13,368 bases of DNA from CAYFTL01 sp964346145 (GCA_964346145.1 CAYFTL010000045.1:1-13368); one strand, 5' to 3'; numbered from the stretch's first letter, positions 1 through 6,306 are shown. Made by a program: numbers and translations. The notes: generated from the letters alone by a model not told the origin.

Positions 1-378
1 GTGATGGCCACATCCATCGTAAAACTGACCACGGGCAGTAAGAACGCGGCCTTCGGGGACGAGGACGAGCGCATCATTTCGGCGATGGGGGCGGCCGAGT
101 TGTTGGTGATAGACGATTTGGGCAGCGAAGCGGCCAGCGAGCGCAAGGCCGAGCGGGTGTACAACTTTGTGGACAGCAGATACCGCGCGGGCAAGCCGCT
201 GATTGTGACCACCAATTTGACGCTGGCGCAGATGAAGGGCACCCCCGGAATGGCTCAGCGGCGGATATACGAGCGGATATTTGAGATGTGTTACCCGGTG
301 GAAATGGGCGGTCCATCCTGGCGGCTGAGGCAGGCGGCCAAGCAATACGAGGAGATGGCCAATTGGCTGGACGGCTAG
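1..378 (+). CDS. DnaC-like AAA+ helicase loader, C-terminal part (5' end outside window)
   Basis: ATP-dependent loader that delivers the replicative helicase to DNA. The visible 125 residues hold Walker B (LLVIDDLGSE, residues 34-43), the sensor-1 strand ending in TTN (70-72) and an arginine-finger region (RRIYERIFEMC, 87-97), all in the usual order for DnaC/DnaI/IstB-like proteins. Walker A and the N-terminal helicase-binding part are missing because the frame is open at base 1; the first GTG ATG codons are therefore internal, matching the family pattern just before Walker B. The ending (RIYERI...CYPVEM followed by a short basic/acidic tail) resembles loaders carried by integrative elements and prophages more than chromosomal DnaI; that is an inference from memory of the family. 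The gene ends in TAG and is followed by a scar-like non-coding stretch. An IstB-type transposition helper is less likely because of this C-terminus and the lack of a transposase. Confidence 0.88.
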   Translation: MMATSIVKLTTGSKNAAFGDEDERIISAMGAAELLVIDDLGSEAASERKAERVYNFVDSRYRAGKPLIVTTNLTLAQMKGTPGMAQRRIYERIFEMCYPVEMGGPSWRLRQAAKQYEEMANWLDG

Positions 379-518
379 CGGATTGGGAGAAAGCACAGTA
401 TATTGTGGAAAAGAAAAATAGCGCACACCAAACCGACCAAAAATCTTGTAAAAATGGGGATTGGCGCTTGAAAACGGAGCTGGAGTGCGACGGTTGAGAT
501 ACAAGCGGGAGGAACAAA

Positions 519-536
519 ATGAGCATGCCTAAGTAG
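519..536 (+). pseudogene. five-codon ORF behind a strong RBS, likely stub of a truncated gene
   Basis: A GGGAGG Shine-Dalgarno (about 508-513) stands at good distance from ATG 519, but the frame reads only MSMPK before TAG. Composition changes directly after it. The simplest reading is the start of the next gene in the loader's operon, cut off by a deletion, insertion junction or nonsense mutation. A true five-residue peptide gene is possible but nothing supports it. Confidence 0.35.
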
Positions 537-798
537 TTTTCCCACTTTTGCATAACCGCTTATTTTTATCTATCAGGCAGGATTCTTTCGTCCCTCTGAT
601 AAAGATGGAATGTATGCATTCTCGGCGGTGCTTCTCAATGAACATGGCTGACTCATAGTAAGTAGCTTCGGTATGTGATCATTGTTTTCAGATTCGCTAA
701 TGGAAGCCTTTACTCTCTACATTTATTTTTATTAAATACCCAATTGAAGTCTTCCCATTTTTGGGTGTCCTCGCTCGTTTTACAATCGCAACCCATAC

Positions 799-814
799 GG
801 CCGGGCAAGCGGCC
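799..814 (-). terminator. weak hairpin downstream of rsgA
   Basis: On the minus strand GGCCG-cttgcc-CGGCC forms a 5-bp GC stem 15 bases after the rsgA stop. It lacks a T-run, so it is at best a weak terminator or an RNA 3'-end stabiliser. Confidence 0.22.
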
Positions 815-828
815 TCCAAAAACACCGT

Positions 829-1881
829 TTATTTGCCGGCCTTGCCTAACTTTTTCCGGTTTTTGTTTTGCCGGGCCAGCGACTTGTGGAAGGCCATTTT
901 TTCGCGCATGTAGCTGGAGGTGTCCTCGGTGTAGTACGCTTCTTTTTTAAGCCTTTGGTAGCTGTCAAACCGCTTAGGGTCCAGCTCTCCCGAAGCGATG
1001 GCGACCCGTATCGCGCAGCCCGGCTCGCTGGCGTGGCGGCAGTTGGAAAACTTGCACAGGCCCAGGTATGCTTCCACATCGGGAAAGCCGCCCGAAATGC
1101 CCTGGCTCACATCCCACATGCCCAGCTCCCGCATGCCCGGCGTGTCAATCACCATGGCGCCTGAGGGCAGCATGATTAGCTGCCGGTGGGTGGTGGTGTG
1201 TCTGCCCTTGCTATCGTCTTCGCGGATTCCCTTTACGTCCATAATTTCCCGGCCGGCCAGTGCGTTGAGCAAGCTGGATTTGCCCACTCCAGAGGAGCCT
1301 AAAAACACCGTGGTCTTCTTGGGTACAAAGTATTTCTGAATGGCTTCCATGCCGATGCCGGTGTGGGCGCTGACAACCGCCACCTCAACCCCGGGTGCCG
1401 CGCTCTGAAGCAGCGCCAAATGCTGGTCGAAATTTTGCACCAGATCGGCCTTGGTCAGCACCGCCACCGGCTGCGCGCCGCTTTGCCAGGCCAAAGTGAT
1501 GTAACGCTCCATGCGCCGCAAATTAAAGTCGTGGTTTAGCGATTGAAGGATGAACACGTAGTCGAAGTTGGCGGCCACCGCCTGTTCTTCGGGCTTGGTC
1601 GGGTCGGGATTGCGGCGGGAAAAGTAGCTGCGCCGCTCCAGGGTCTGGGTGATTCGGCTGTCGCCGTGGCTCTGCCAGTCGATCAGCACAAAATCTCCGG
1701 TGGTGGGGTAAGGCTGGCTTCCGGAAAAGTATGCGCTGCGTTTTAGGGTCGCGCTGCCGCTGCCCAGATCACAAACGATATCGTACCGGTCCCGGTGCAC
1801 CGCCAGCACCCGGGCGATTTGTCCGTCATGGCCTGCTTTGGGCTCGTAAAATTCTGTATAACCATAATCTTGTATATTCAA
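829..1881 (-). CDS. rsgA: RsgA, ribosome small-subunit maturation GTPase
   Basis: Circularly permuted GTPase that acts in late 30S subunit assembly. The 350-residue protein has an N-terminal OB-fold region (about 15-85), then permuted G motifs: G4 TKAD (143-146), G5 SAHTG (171-175), P-loop GSSGVGKS (195-202), a Thr-rich switch I (RHTTTHRQ, 227-234) and G3 DTPG (246-249). A zinc-binding site follows: C276, C281, H283, C289. The basic C-terminal tail (KNRKKLGKAGK) is suited to rRNA contact. Start: TTG 1881 is chosen because AGGAGG (1891-1896) stands 9 bases upstream; the ATG codons at 1932 and 1914 in the same frame have no RBS, and translation from them would run through the Shine-Dalgarno. 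Its length and the conserved block around LNHDFNLRRMERY (115-127) fit the long RsgA type that some Firmicutes carry besides the shorter YloQ type (inference). It is transcribed alone, behind an unusually long leader. Confidence 0.95.
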   Translation of the reverse strand: MNIQDYGYTEFYEPKAGHDGQIARVLAVHRDRYDIVCDLGSGSATLKRSAYFSGSQPYPTTGDFVLIDWQSHGDSRITQTLERRSYFSRRNPDPTKPEEQAVAANFDYVFILQSLNHDFNLRRMERYITLAWQSGAQPVAVLTKADLVQNFDQHLALLQSAAPGVEVAVVSAHTGIGMEAIQKYFVPKKTTVFLGSSGVGKSSLLNALAGREIMDVKGIREDDSKGRHTTTHRQLIMLPSGAMVIDTPGMRELGMWDVSQGISGGFPDVEAYLGLCKFSNCRHASEPGCAIRVAIASGELDPKRFDSYQRLKKEAYYTEDTSSYMREKMAFHKSLARQNKNRKKLGKAGK

Positions 1882-1948
1882 GGAAATTTTCCTCCTGTTG
1901 TAGGTTTGCATCATGGGGCGGGGTAAGGGCATCGTGAATACAAATCAT
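1826..1948 (-). other. SD-led 40-codon ORF overlapping the rsgA start
   Basis: ATG 1948 has AAAGGA (1958-1963) at 9-base spacing and opens a 40-codon frame (MICIHDALTPPHDAN...) that runs past the rsgA Shine-Dalgarno and TTG start and ends in TGA 1826-1828. The product resembles nothing I know. It could couple translation to rsgA or regulate access to the rsgA start, or it could be chance. It is in a different frame from rsgA. Confidence 0.25.
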
Positions 1949-1966
1949 AAAACATCATCCTTTCTG

Positions 1967-2109
1967 GCCGGATATTTGCGCCGGCTGTCGTCTGTAAAAA
2001 GGCATAAAATACCGCAGAAACAACGCACTCGGGCTGATTTTCTGCGGAGGATACAACAAAACTGTGCGCCAAAGATCGCACGCCCAAAAACGGCCGCGTC
2101 CTCAGCGGC
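1967..2109 (-). promoter_or_regulatory. structured rsgA leader with four hairpins, first terminator-like
   Basis: Reading along the minus strand toward rsgA: GCCGC-7 nt-GCGGC followed by CG and five T (2109 to 2086) resembles a short intrinsic terminator; GTGCG-8 nt-CGCAC (2081-2064) is followed by AGTTTTG; a 9-bp perfect stem TTTCTGCGG/CCGCAGAAA (2012-2020 with 2039-2047, 18-nt loop) precedes TATTTTATG; and GCCGG/CCGGC (1967-1971 with 1981-1985) lies just before the SD of the 40-codon ORF. The leader matches no riboswitch consensus I recognise (no T-box, TPP, SAM, FMN or cobalamin motif). The stems are seen; the regulatory role is inferred. Confidence 0.4.
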
Positions 2110-2188
2110 AACTCCATCTTTATTCAGTCTGCCAAAGGTTGCTTTGAGCGGGCAATGCTGGCGTCTGCGCCGTCCTGCCCTGGACTAT

Positions 2189-2224
2189 TTAGTTTTGAGT
2201 TCCCTCACACATCGTCACAATCAT
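2189..2224 (-). other. SD-led 11-codon leader ORF upstream of rsgA
   Basis: AAAGGAG (2234-2240) is 9 bases from ATG 2224, which starts MIVTMCEGTQN and stops at TAA. It follows the predicted minus-strand promoter by about 40 bases and precedes the terminator-like hairpin at 2086-2109, the order expected of an attenuation leader. There is no run of a single amino acid codon to name a signal. Confidence 0.35.
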
Positions 2225-2270
2225 CAAACAGCACTCCTTTCGCATTTCTCACTTGGGAATTTCTGCCATC

Positions 2271-2299
2271 ACTATACCACAACACCGGGGTGGCGTCTA
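2271..2299 (-). promoter_or_regulatory. predicted sigma-70-type promoter for the rsgA leader
   Basis: On the minus strand: -35 TAGACG (2294-2299), 17-base spacer, -10 TATAGT (2271-2276) with an extended TGG just upstream. Start of transcription would be near 2264, giving a leader of about 380 bases to rsgA. No better promoter was found nearer to rsgA. Confidence 0.45.
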
Positions 2300-2419
2300 C
2301 CTTTAAGCAAAGGGCACCTGGGCTAGGGGCAAGGGTTGGTCGCCGGGGCAGGATCGGCAGATCGCTATGTCGTTCGTTTGGGCAATTTTACAATAAGCGT
2401 CCATAATTGCTCTAGCTTG

Positions 2420-2428
2420 TGCTATAAT
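2420..2428 (+). promoter_or_regulatory. extended -10 promoter of the lipoprotein gene
   Basis: TGCTATAAT is a perfect extended -10 element (TATAAT at 2423-2428), 31 bases before the start codon. No good -35 stands at 16-18 bases, which extended -10 promoters tolerate. Start of transcription is expected near 2435. The rsgA promoter fires the other way about 120 bases upstream. Confidence 0.6.
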
Positions 2429-2458
2429 TGGGGCAAATACAACAAGGATGGTGCGGTT

Positions 2459-3406
2459 ATGAAACGTTTGGTAAGCATTTTGTTGATGCTACTCATCGGT
2501 TGCTCCTTTTTGGCTGTGGGCAGCTGTTCAAGCGCAGAGGGCGCGGGGCGAGCGGTTAGTCAGGCCGACTTCCTTGCAGATATGGCTAAGGGCATACAAG
2601 AACGAAACGCGGCATTGGGTGGTGATACAAGCAATATGATCGAGGAAGAAGACGCCGCATATTACAACGGTTTGGTGGACTGCGAGTTGAACAACATCGG
2701 AAAATACCAGAACGCAACCTTCGAGGACGAAAGGTTTGGTGCGCTGGCCCACCAATACATCCTTGGGTGCCAAACCCAAAAGGAGGCGCTCAACTACTGG
2801 CGCCTTCCCGAATTGTATAATGCGCTGTGGAGTGGCGGCTTGAGCATTCGCGCAGGCATCATTCGGTATTTTTACGAAAACTATGGGCTGGACATCACTG
2901 CCGAAGAAGCGGCAGGCTATCTGCTCGATACTTCCGATACTTCTACCTCTGTTTCGGTATCCGTATCTGGACTCGAAGAGCTGGAAGAGCTCTATGGGAT
3001 GTTCCGAGATGATAATGACGTAGTGCTCAAACCGGGGGACTTGACCGTTGTGAAGGCGACCGGGGAGATGAAGAAATTTTCATTCCGCAAGACTGATACG
3101 CAATATTTTAAAAGCAAATTCGTGGTGCAAAATAATTCCAAGCATTCGCTCAGCAGAGTTTCGGTAAACTACGTTATTTTAGATAAAGATGAAAATCTAT
3201 TGGGTTCAGATTATGCTTCGTTTTCAGGTAATGTTGCGCCCGGAAAAACTGTGGTCAGCGAAGCAACAATCAATCTGGAAAAGTATCCGGGTGCAAAATA
3301 TCTGCGGCTGGACTTCTTCAAGTACGATGGAAATGATAACAATATGACATATCCGTTGGTGGGCGCTCCGGAGAACATTCAAGACAGTGTGATCGAAATC
3401 AAATAA
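2459..3406 (+). CDS. predicted lipoprotein of unknown function, beta-sandwich-like C-terminus
   Basis: A 315-residue exported protein. The N-terminus is a lipoprotein signal: basic MKR, a hydrophobic stretch (4-20) and the lipobox VGSC, with Cys23 the likely lipidated residue; an earlier LIGC (Cys15) also fits the pattern but leaves a short signal. Residues 35-155 are mostly helical and charged. Residues 158-170 are a Ser/Thr/Val low-complexity linker, followed by an acidic helix (171-181). From about 195 the pattern of short strands (FKSKFVVQNNSKHSL, VSVNYVILDKD, VAPGKTVVSEATI) resembles FxLYD/DUF5067-like extracellular beta-sandwich domains; this is by pattern only. AAGGATG (2444-2450) at 8 bases supports ATG 2459; the upstream in-frame opening has no RBS. 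The gene is AT-richer than its neighbours. A monocistronic role at the cell surface is inferred; substrate or partner unknown. Confidence 0.8.
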   Translation: MKRLVSILLMLLIGCSFLAVGSCSSAEGAGRAVSQADFLADMAKGIQERNAALGGDTSNMIEEEDAAYYNGLVDCELNNIGKYQNATFEDERFGALAHQYILGCQTQKEALNYWRLPELYNALWSGGLSIRAGIIRYFYENYGLDITAEEAAGYLLDTSDTSTSVSVSVSGLEELEELYGMFRDDNDVVLKPGDLTVVKATGEMKKFSFRKTDTQYFKSKFVVQNNSKHSLSRVSVNYVILDKDENLLGSDYASFSGNVAPGKTVVSEATINLEKYPGAKYLRLDFFKYDGNDNNMTYPLVGAPENIQDSVIEIK

Positions 3407-3413
3407 ACCCGTT

Positions 3414-3446
3414 CCTGCGGGCAGGGTTTCTGCCGGCGTAAGCAGG
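3414..3446 (+). terminator. possible imperfect hairpin after the lipoprotein gene
   Basis: Nested stems CCTGC...GCAGG (3414-3418 with 3442-3446) and GGCAG-ggttt-CTGCC (3420-3434) start 7 bases after the stop. Only ATTT follows, so termination would be weak and the VOC gene downstream may be reached by read-through. Confidence 0.25.
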
Positions 3447-3492
3447 ATTTATGCAGCAAGGTGCACGAAACAACCGCATTGGAGGTAGGCAT

Positions 3493-3903
3493 ATGAACAT
3501 GCGCATTGCCCATTTGGCTTTTAAAGTGTCCGACATGCAAAACTCTCTGGAATTTTATGTGGACAAACTGGGCTTTGGCCACGCCTTTTCGCTCCACGAC
3601 GACCAGGGCAAGCCGTGGATCGAGTACATCAAGGTAGCCGGCGGCCAATTTATTGAACTGTTTTACCCCGAGGGTGAATATTCGGCCAAAAACGACAGCT
3701 ATATGCACCTGTGCCTGCAGGTCGATGACTTACACGATGTGGTGCGCCGGCTGGAGGCTGCCGGGGTGAACGTGTGGGGCAAGCCCGCCCAGGGCAAGGA
3801 TAAAAACTGGCAGGCTTGGATCAGCGATCCCGACGGCCACAGCATTGAGCTGATGCAAATTTCCCCGGAATCGCCTCAGCACAAAGCCAGCCTGGAAGCG
3901 TAA
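3493..3903 (+). CDS. VOC-fold protein, glyoxalase I-like
   Basis: A 136-residue metalloprotein of the vicinal oxygen chelate superfamily. Two beta-alpha-beta-beta-beta modules are visible (about 3-60 and 68-123). The four metal-ligand positions of glyoxalase I are occupied: H7 (IAHLAF), E55 (FIELFY), H72 (MHLCLQV) and E119 (SIELMQ). This makes a lactoylglutathione-lyase-like or related detoxifying isomerase/lyase likely, though many Firmicutes VOC proteins act on other substrates or bind drugs, so the substrate is open. Start: GGAGG (3481-3485) is 7 bases before ATG 3493; the frame extends upstream but without an RBS. It ends before a strong terminator shared with the convergent asparaginase gene. 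No own promoter was recognised. Confidence 0.88.
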   Translation: MNMRIAHLAFKVSDMQNSLEFYVDKLGFGHAFSLHDDQGKPWIEYIKVAGGQFIELFYPEGEYSAKNDSYMHLCLQVDDLHDVVRRLEAAGVNVWGKPAQGKDKNWQAWISDPDGHSIELMQISPESPQHKASLEA

Positions 3904-3961
3904 CGCTTTGGCAAAGCGCGCTACGAACCATAGCTGGCTACCCATGCCAAAATGAATTTTT

Positions 3962-3996
3962 AAAAAGCAGCGAAACAAAAGTTTCGCTGCTTTTTT
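3962..3996. terminator. bidirectional intrinsic terminator
   Basis: AGCAGCGAAAC-aaaa-GTTTCGCTGCT is a perfect 11-bp stem flanked by five or more A on the left and six T on the right, so it works on both strands. It separates the convergent VOC gene and asparaginase-like gene. Confidence 0.92.
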
Positions 3997-4004
3997 ATGT
4001 TCCC

Positions 4005-4916
4005 CTATTGGGGCGCAATGTTGTTAAACAGCTCCAGCTTGGTGTCTGACGATTGGCGCAGCGCCACCGGCTGCACTTCATAAAGCTTGGCGGGCCGGTT
4101 GTGGTTGGCCGCAGCGTAGGCAAAGCCGGTGTGGTTGGCCGCACCGCCAAATTCGCCTTCTTTGTTCATGCACACCAGCGCAATGTTGCCCGGGTTTCGG
4201 CCCCGGCTGGCAATCAGGTTGTGGGTGTAGAGCACCGCCTGCTCGGCGGCCTGCTGGGGCGTGGCGCCCTCGCTCATTTTTTGCACCGCATAAAAGCAGG
4301 TGCAGCCCTTCATGATTTCTTCGCCCAACCCGGTGGCCGCGGCGCCGCCCACATTGCTGTCGGCATAAAAACCGTTGCCCACGATGGGCGAATCTCCCAC
4401 GCGGCCCGGCATTTTCATGCCCATTCCGCTGGTGGATGTGCCCGCCGCCATGTGCTCGCCCTGCAGGGCAACTATGCCAATGGTGTCGTGGCCGATGGGT
4501 TCGGTTTTGTCCTTCACTTCCCGCCACTTGGCCAGCGCTTCTTCGGTCAGCAGGTTTACAGGCTCCAGCCCGTGGCCCTCAGCCAGCATAGCAGCGCCCT
4601 CGCCCACGATCAAGGAGTGCTTGGTTTTTTCCATGACGATCCGGGCCAGCTGTAGCGCGTCTACGTAGCCCTTCAGCCCGGCCACGCCGCCCACGTTGAG
4701 CGTGTCACCGTCCATAACCCCGGCGTCCAGTTCCACTTCGCCCTGGGCGTTGGGAAATCCGCCCAAACCCACGGTGTCCACTTCCAAATCCTTTTCCACC
4801 ATGCTCACCGCGTGCACCATGGCGTCCAACACGTCGGCGCCGCCCTCCAACATTTGGGCAGCCTCCTTTATGCCATTCAAAGCAAAAGGCCAGGTTGCAA
4901 TGGCACCCCAGTTCAT
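4005..4916 (-). CDS. glycosylasparaginase / isoaspartyl peptidase-like Ntn hydrolase
   Basis: Threonine-dependent amidohydrolase of the asparaginase-2 (T2) family, made as a precursor that cuts itself to expose a catalytic Thr. In the 303-residue protein the cleavage site is GHD|TIGIVAL, with Thr145 as nucleophile. Downstream GTSTSGMGMKMPGRVGDSPI (163-182) and NGFYADSNVGG are the family's substrate-binding blocks; the match is closer to bacterial N4-(beta-N-acetylglucosaminyl)-L-asparaginase than to plant-type IaaA. No signal peptide, so likely cytoplasmic: release of aspartate from glycosylasparagine or from isoaspartyl peptides. Start ATG 4916 has AAGGAG 8 bases upstream; an upstream TTG (4940) in frame would place the RBS inside the gene. 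It is monocistronic, with its own promoter, and ends at a strong shared terminator. The exact substrate cannot be told from sequence. Confidence 0.9.
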   Translation of the reverse strand: MNWGAIATWPFALNGIKEAAQMLEGGADVLDAMVHAVSMVEKDLEVDTVGLGGFPNAQGEVELDAGVMDGDTLNVGGVAGLKGYVDALQLARIVMEKTKHSLIVGEGAAMLAEGHGLEPVNLLTEEALAKWREVKDKTEPIGHDTIGIVALQGEHMAAGTSTSGMGMKMPGRVGDSPIVGNGFYADSNVGGAAATGLGEEIMKGCTCFYAVQKMSEGATPQQAAEQAVLYTHNLIASRGRNPGNIALVCMNKEGEFGGAANHTGFAYAAANHNRPAKLYEVQPVALRQSSDTKLELFNNIAPQ

Positions 4917-4970
4917 ATCATCCGCTCCTTTTCCTATCAAATACGGTTCTTGGCCGCAGCATTCCCGATT

Positions 4971-4999
4971 ATTATATAATAAAAAAAGAGGTTTGCGAA
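4971..4999 (-). promoter_or_regulatory. predicted promoter of the asparaginase-like gene
   Basis: On the minus strand: -35 TTCGCA (4994-4999), 17-base spacer containing seven T, -10 TATAAT (4971-4976). Start of transcription near 4964, about 48 bases before ATG 4916. Confidence 0.6.
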
Positions 5000-5086
5000 C
5001 CCCTTCTCGGGTCTAAGCGGCCTAAAGTTTATCACCCTTGGCACCCGGCTTCAAACGCAGGGACAAATCTTGAAAAACGCGAGCAC

Positions 5087-5106
5087 GGCAACCGGTTTGG
5101 GTTGCC
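5087..5106. promoter_or_regulatory. 7-bp inverted repeat overlapping the S41 gene -35
   Basis: GGCAACC-ggtttg-GGTTGCC is a perfect 7-bp inverted repeat whose right arm overlaps the -35 box of the protease gene. This position suits a repressor operator. A T-rich stretch follows, so a terminator for an unseen upstream transcript is the alternative. Confidence 0.35.
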
Positions 5107-5131
5107 TTCTCTTTTGGGCAAATGCTATACT
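5103..5131 (+). promoter_or_regulatory. promoter of the S41 protease gene
   Basis: -35 TTGCCT (5103-5108), 17-base spacer, -10 TATACT (5126-5131) with the extended TG (5123-5124). Start of transcription near 5138, about 33 bases before the start codon. Confidence 0.65.
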
Positions 5132-5170
5132 AGCAAAAGGAAAGATATTTGCAAGGGGATACCTGGAAGA

Positions 5171-6190
5171 ATGATGAAAAAAATCCTAATCGCCGCGTCG
5201 GTGGTGCTGGTGCTGCTGGCGGCCGGTGTGCTGGCGCTGATCTGGCGCTATGGGCCCAACTACGGCGTTTATCTCAAGGCGCCCTCGCCGGAGGAATACG
5301 GGCAAAACGCGCTGAGCGCCATGAACGCTTACGGTCTTTACGCCCGAGGCGAAGCTTGGCAAAATGCCTACGCCGAAGCCCGGAAGGCCTTAAAGGGCGT
5401 GTCCAGCTACCAAGACACGCGCCCCATCCTGGAAAAGGCGCTTTCGGTGGCCGGCGGCAAGCACTCCTTCATGGCTTGGAACGATGAGCCGCTGGAAGGC
5501 GAAGATCAGACCGAAACCCCCGAAGATGATGAGCCCGAGGAAGAGGCGGAGGAAGAAGCGATCGAGCTGCCCGGCGTTTGCATGCAAGGGGATGTGTTGG
5601 TGTTGACTTTGCCGCCATTTTCGGGCACCGCTGAGGAGGGTCAGCGCTATGCCGACGTGTTGGCCGGCGCGCTGACCGGCAACGGTTTTTCTGGGGTGAT
5701 CGTGGATCTGTCCCAAAACACTGGCGGCGATATGGGGCCTATGCTGGCCGGACTTTCGCCGCTGTTGCCCGATGGCGACGTGTTGTTCTTTGAGTTTCAA
5801 AACGGAAGCGCCATCCCGGTGACCTTGAAGGCGGGCAAGGTGGAGGGCGGCGGCAGCCCGACCGCCATACAAAGCGGTTCGGCCAAGGTGGATTGCCCGG
5901 TAGCGGTCATCAGCGGACAAAACACGGGTAGCTCGGGGGAGGCTATGCTGTTGGCGCTTAAGAATTGTGCCGTGGTCAAAACCTTCGGGCAACCCAGCGC
6001 CGGTTACGCTTCGGTCAACATGACCCGCAGGCTGTACGATGGCTCCAGCATGATGCTGACTTCTGCGCTTTTTAAAACGCCGGACGGAACCGTCTATCCG
6101 GAGGAACCCATCGATCCCGATGTGCAAGCCGCTGAGCCTTACGCTCCCGCGCTCGAGTGGCTGGCTCAAGCGGCGGCGCAGCATAAATAG
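5171..6190 (+). CDS. membrane-anchored S41 peptidase, nisin-resistance (NSR)-like
   Basis: A 339-residue serine peptidase of the tail-specific protease clan. An N-terminal transmembrane anchor (4-26, after MMKK) places the rest outside the cell. A helical cap (about 38-92) precedes GGKHSF with His98, the position of the catalytic His in nisin-resistance proteins. The core has GVIVDLSQNTGGDMGPMLAG (175-194), the family's structural loop, and TGSSGEA (252-258), where Ser254 aligns with the NSR nucleophile in its TASSAE motif. NSR cuts the tail off the lantibiotic nisin. Odd: residues 108-133 are almost all Glu/Asp, between the His and the core. Usual NSR partners (an ABC transporter and two-component system) are absent nearby, so a substrate other than nisin is possible. 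RBS is imperfect: AGGGG is 12 bases before ATG 5171, GGAAG just before the second ATG (5174), which is also a possible start. Confidence 0.85.
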   Translation: MMKKILIAASVVLVLLAAGVLALIWRYGPNYGVYLKAPSPEEYGQNALSAMNAYGLYARGEAWQNAYAEARKALKGVSSYQDTRPILEKALSVAGGKHSFMAWNDEPLEGEDQTETPEDDEPEEEAEEEAIELPGVCMQGDVLVLTLPPFSGTAEEGQRYADVLAGALTGNGFSGVIVDLSQNTGGDMGPMLAGLSPLLPDGDVLFFEFQNGSAIPVTLKAGKVEGGGSPTAIQSGSAKVDCPVAVISGQNTGSSGEAMLLALKNCAVVKTFGQPSAGYASVNMTRRLYDGSSMMLTSALFKTPDGTVYPEEPIDPDVQAAEPYAPALEWLAQAAAQHK

Positions 6191-6235
6191 CGGAGCGGGG
6201 GTTCCCTTTGGCAGGGTGGATTGCCTTTCTCTAAA

Positions 6236-6285
6236 CGCGCAAAATGCCCAACTGGGGTGTGGCGCGCTCTAGATTTTTATTTTTG
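6236..6285 (+). terminator. possible imperfect terminator between S41 and DUF2500 genes
   Basis: CGCGC (6236-6240) can pair with GCGCG (6262-6266) around an inner CCC-aact-GGG, and a T-rich tract (agatttttattttt) starts a few bases later. The stem is interrupted and the U-tract is offset, so partial read-through into the DUF2500 gene is likely. The rest of the 116-base gap holds only the DUF2500 RBS. Confidence 0.3.
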
Positions 6286-6306
6286 AATTTTAAAGGAGAG
6301 ATTTTT

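Larger units (their letters stand above)
379..828. other. non-coding stretch, possible mobile-element or deletion scar
   Basis: No credible full gene lies here. The left part (to about 536) has composition like the loader gene and ends with a strong ribosome binding site and a five-codon ORF. From about 537 to 780 the DNA is clearly AT-richer and carries stops in all frames. One short plus-strand stretch, 559-651, reads like protein for 30 codons (it includes GFFRPSDKDG and AVLLNEHG) before a TGA, with no start or RBS; it may be a fragment of a decayed gene. No terminal inverted repeats or target duplications are evident. Confidence 0.45.

Noticed and set aside
2012..2047. 9-bp stem in the rsgA leader as a known riboswitch or T-box
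   Set aside because: No T-box sequence, no TPP, SAM, FMN, lysine or cobalamin consensus found in the surrounding 400 bases; kept only as an unassigned leader hairpin.
1913..2326. 137-codon plus-strand open frame upstream of the lipoprotein gene
   Set aside because: No RBS at its start, protein composition is not domain-like, and it lies opposite the rsgA leader elements.
3904..3918. Palindrome CGCTTTGgCAAAGCG right after the VOC gene
   Set aside because: Centre is a single base, so the RNA stem shortens to 5 bp, and no T-run follows; the real terminator is at 3962-3996.
4053..4655. 200-codon plus-strand open frame opposite the asparaginase gene
   Set aside because: Antisense shadow of a well-conserved gene; His/Arg/Ala-rich composition is typical of a GC-rich reverse frame and there is no RBS.
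4988..5004. Hairpin plus T7 on the minus strand upstream of the asparaginase gene, resembling a terminator
   Set aside because: The stem includes a wobble and the T-run is the spacer of the gene's own promoter; no minus-strand gene lies upstream to terminate.
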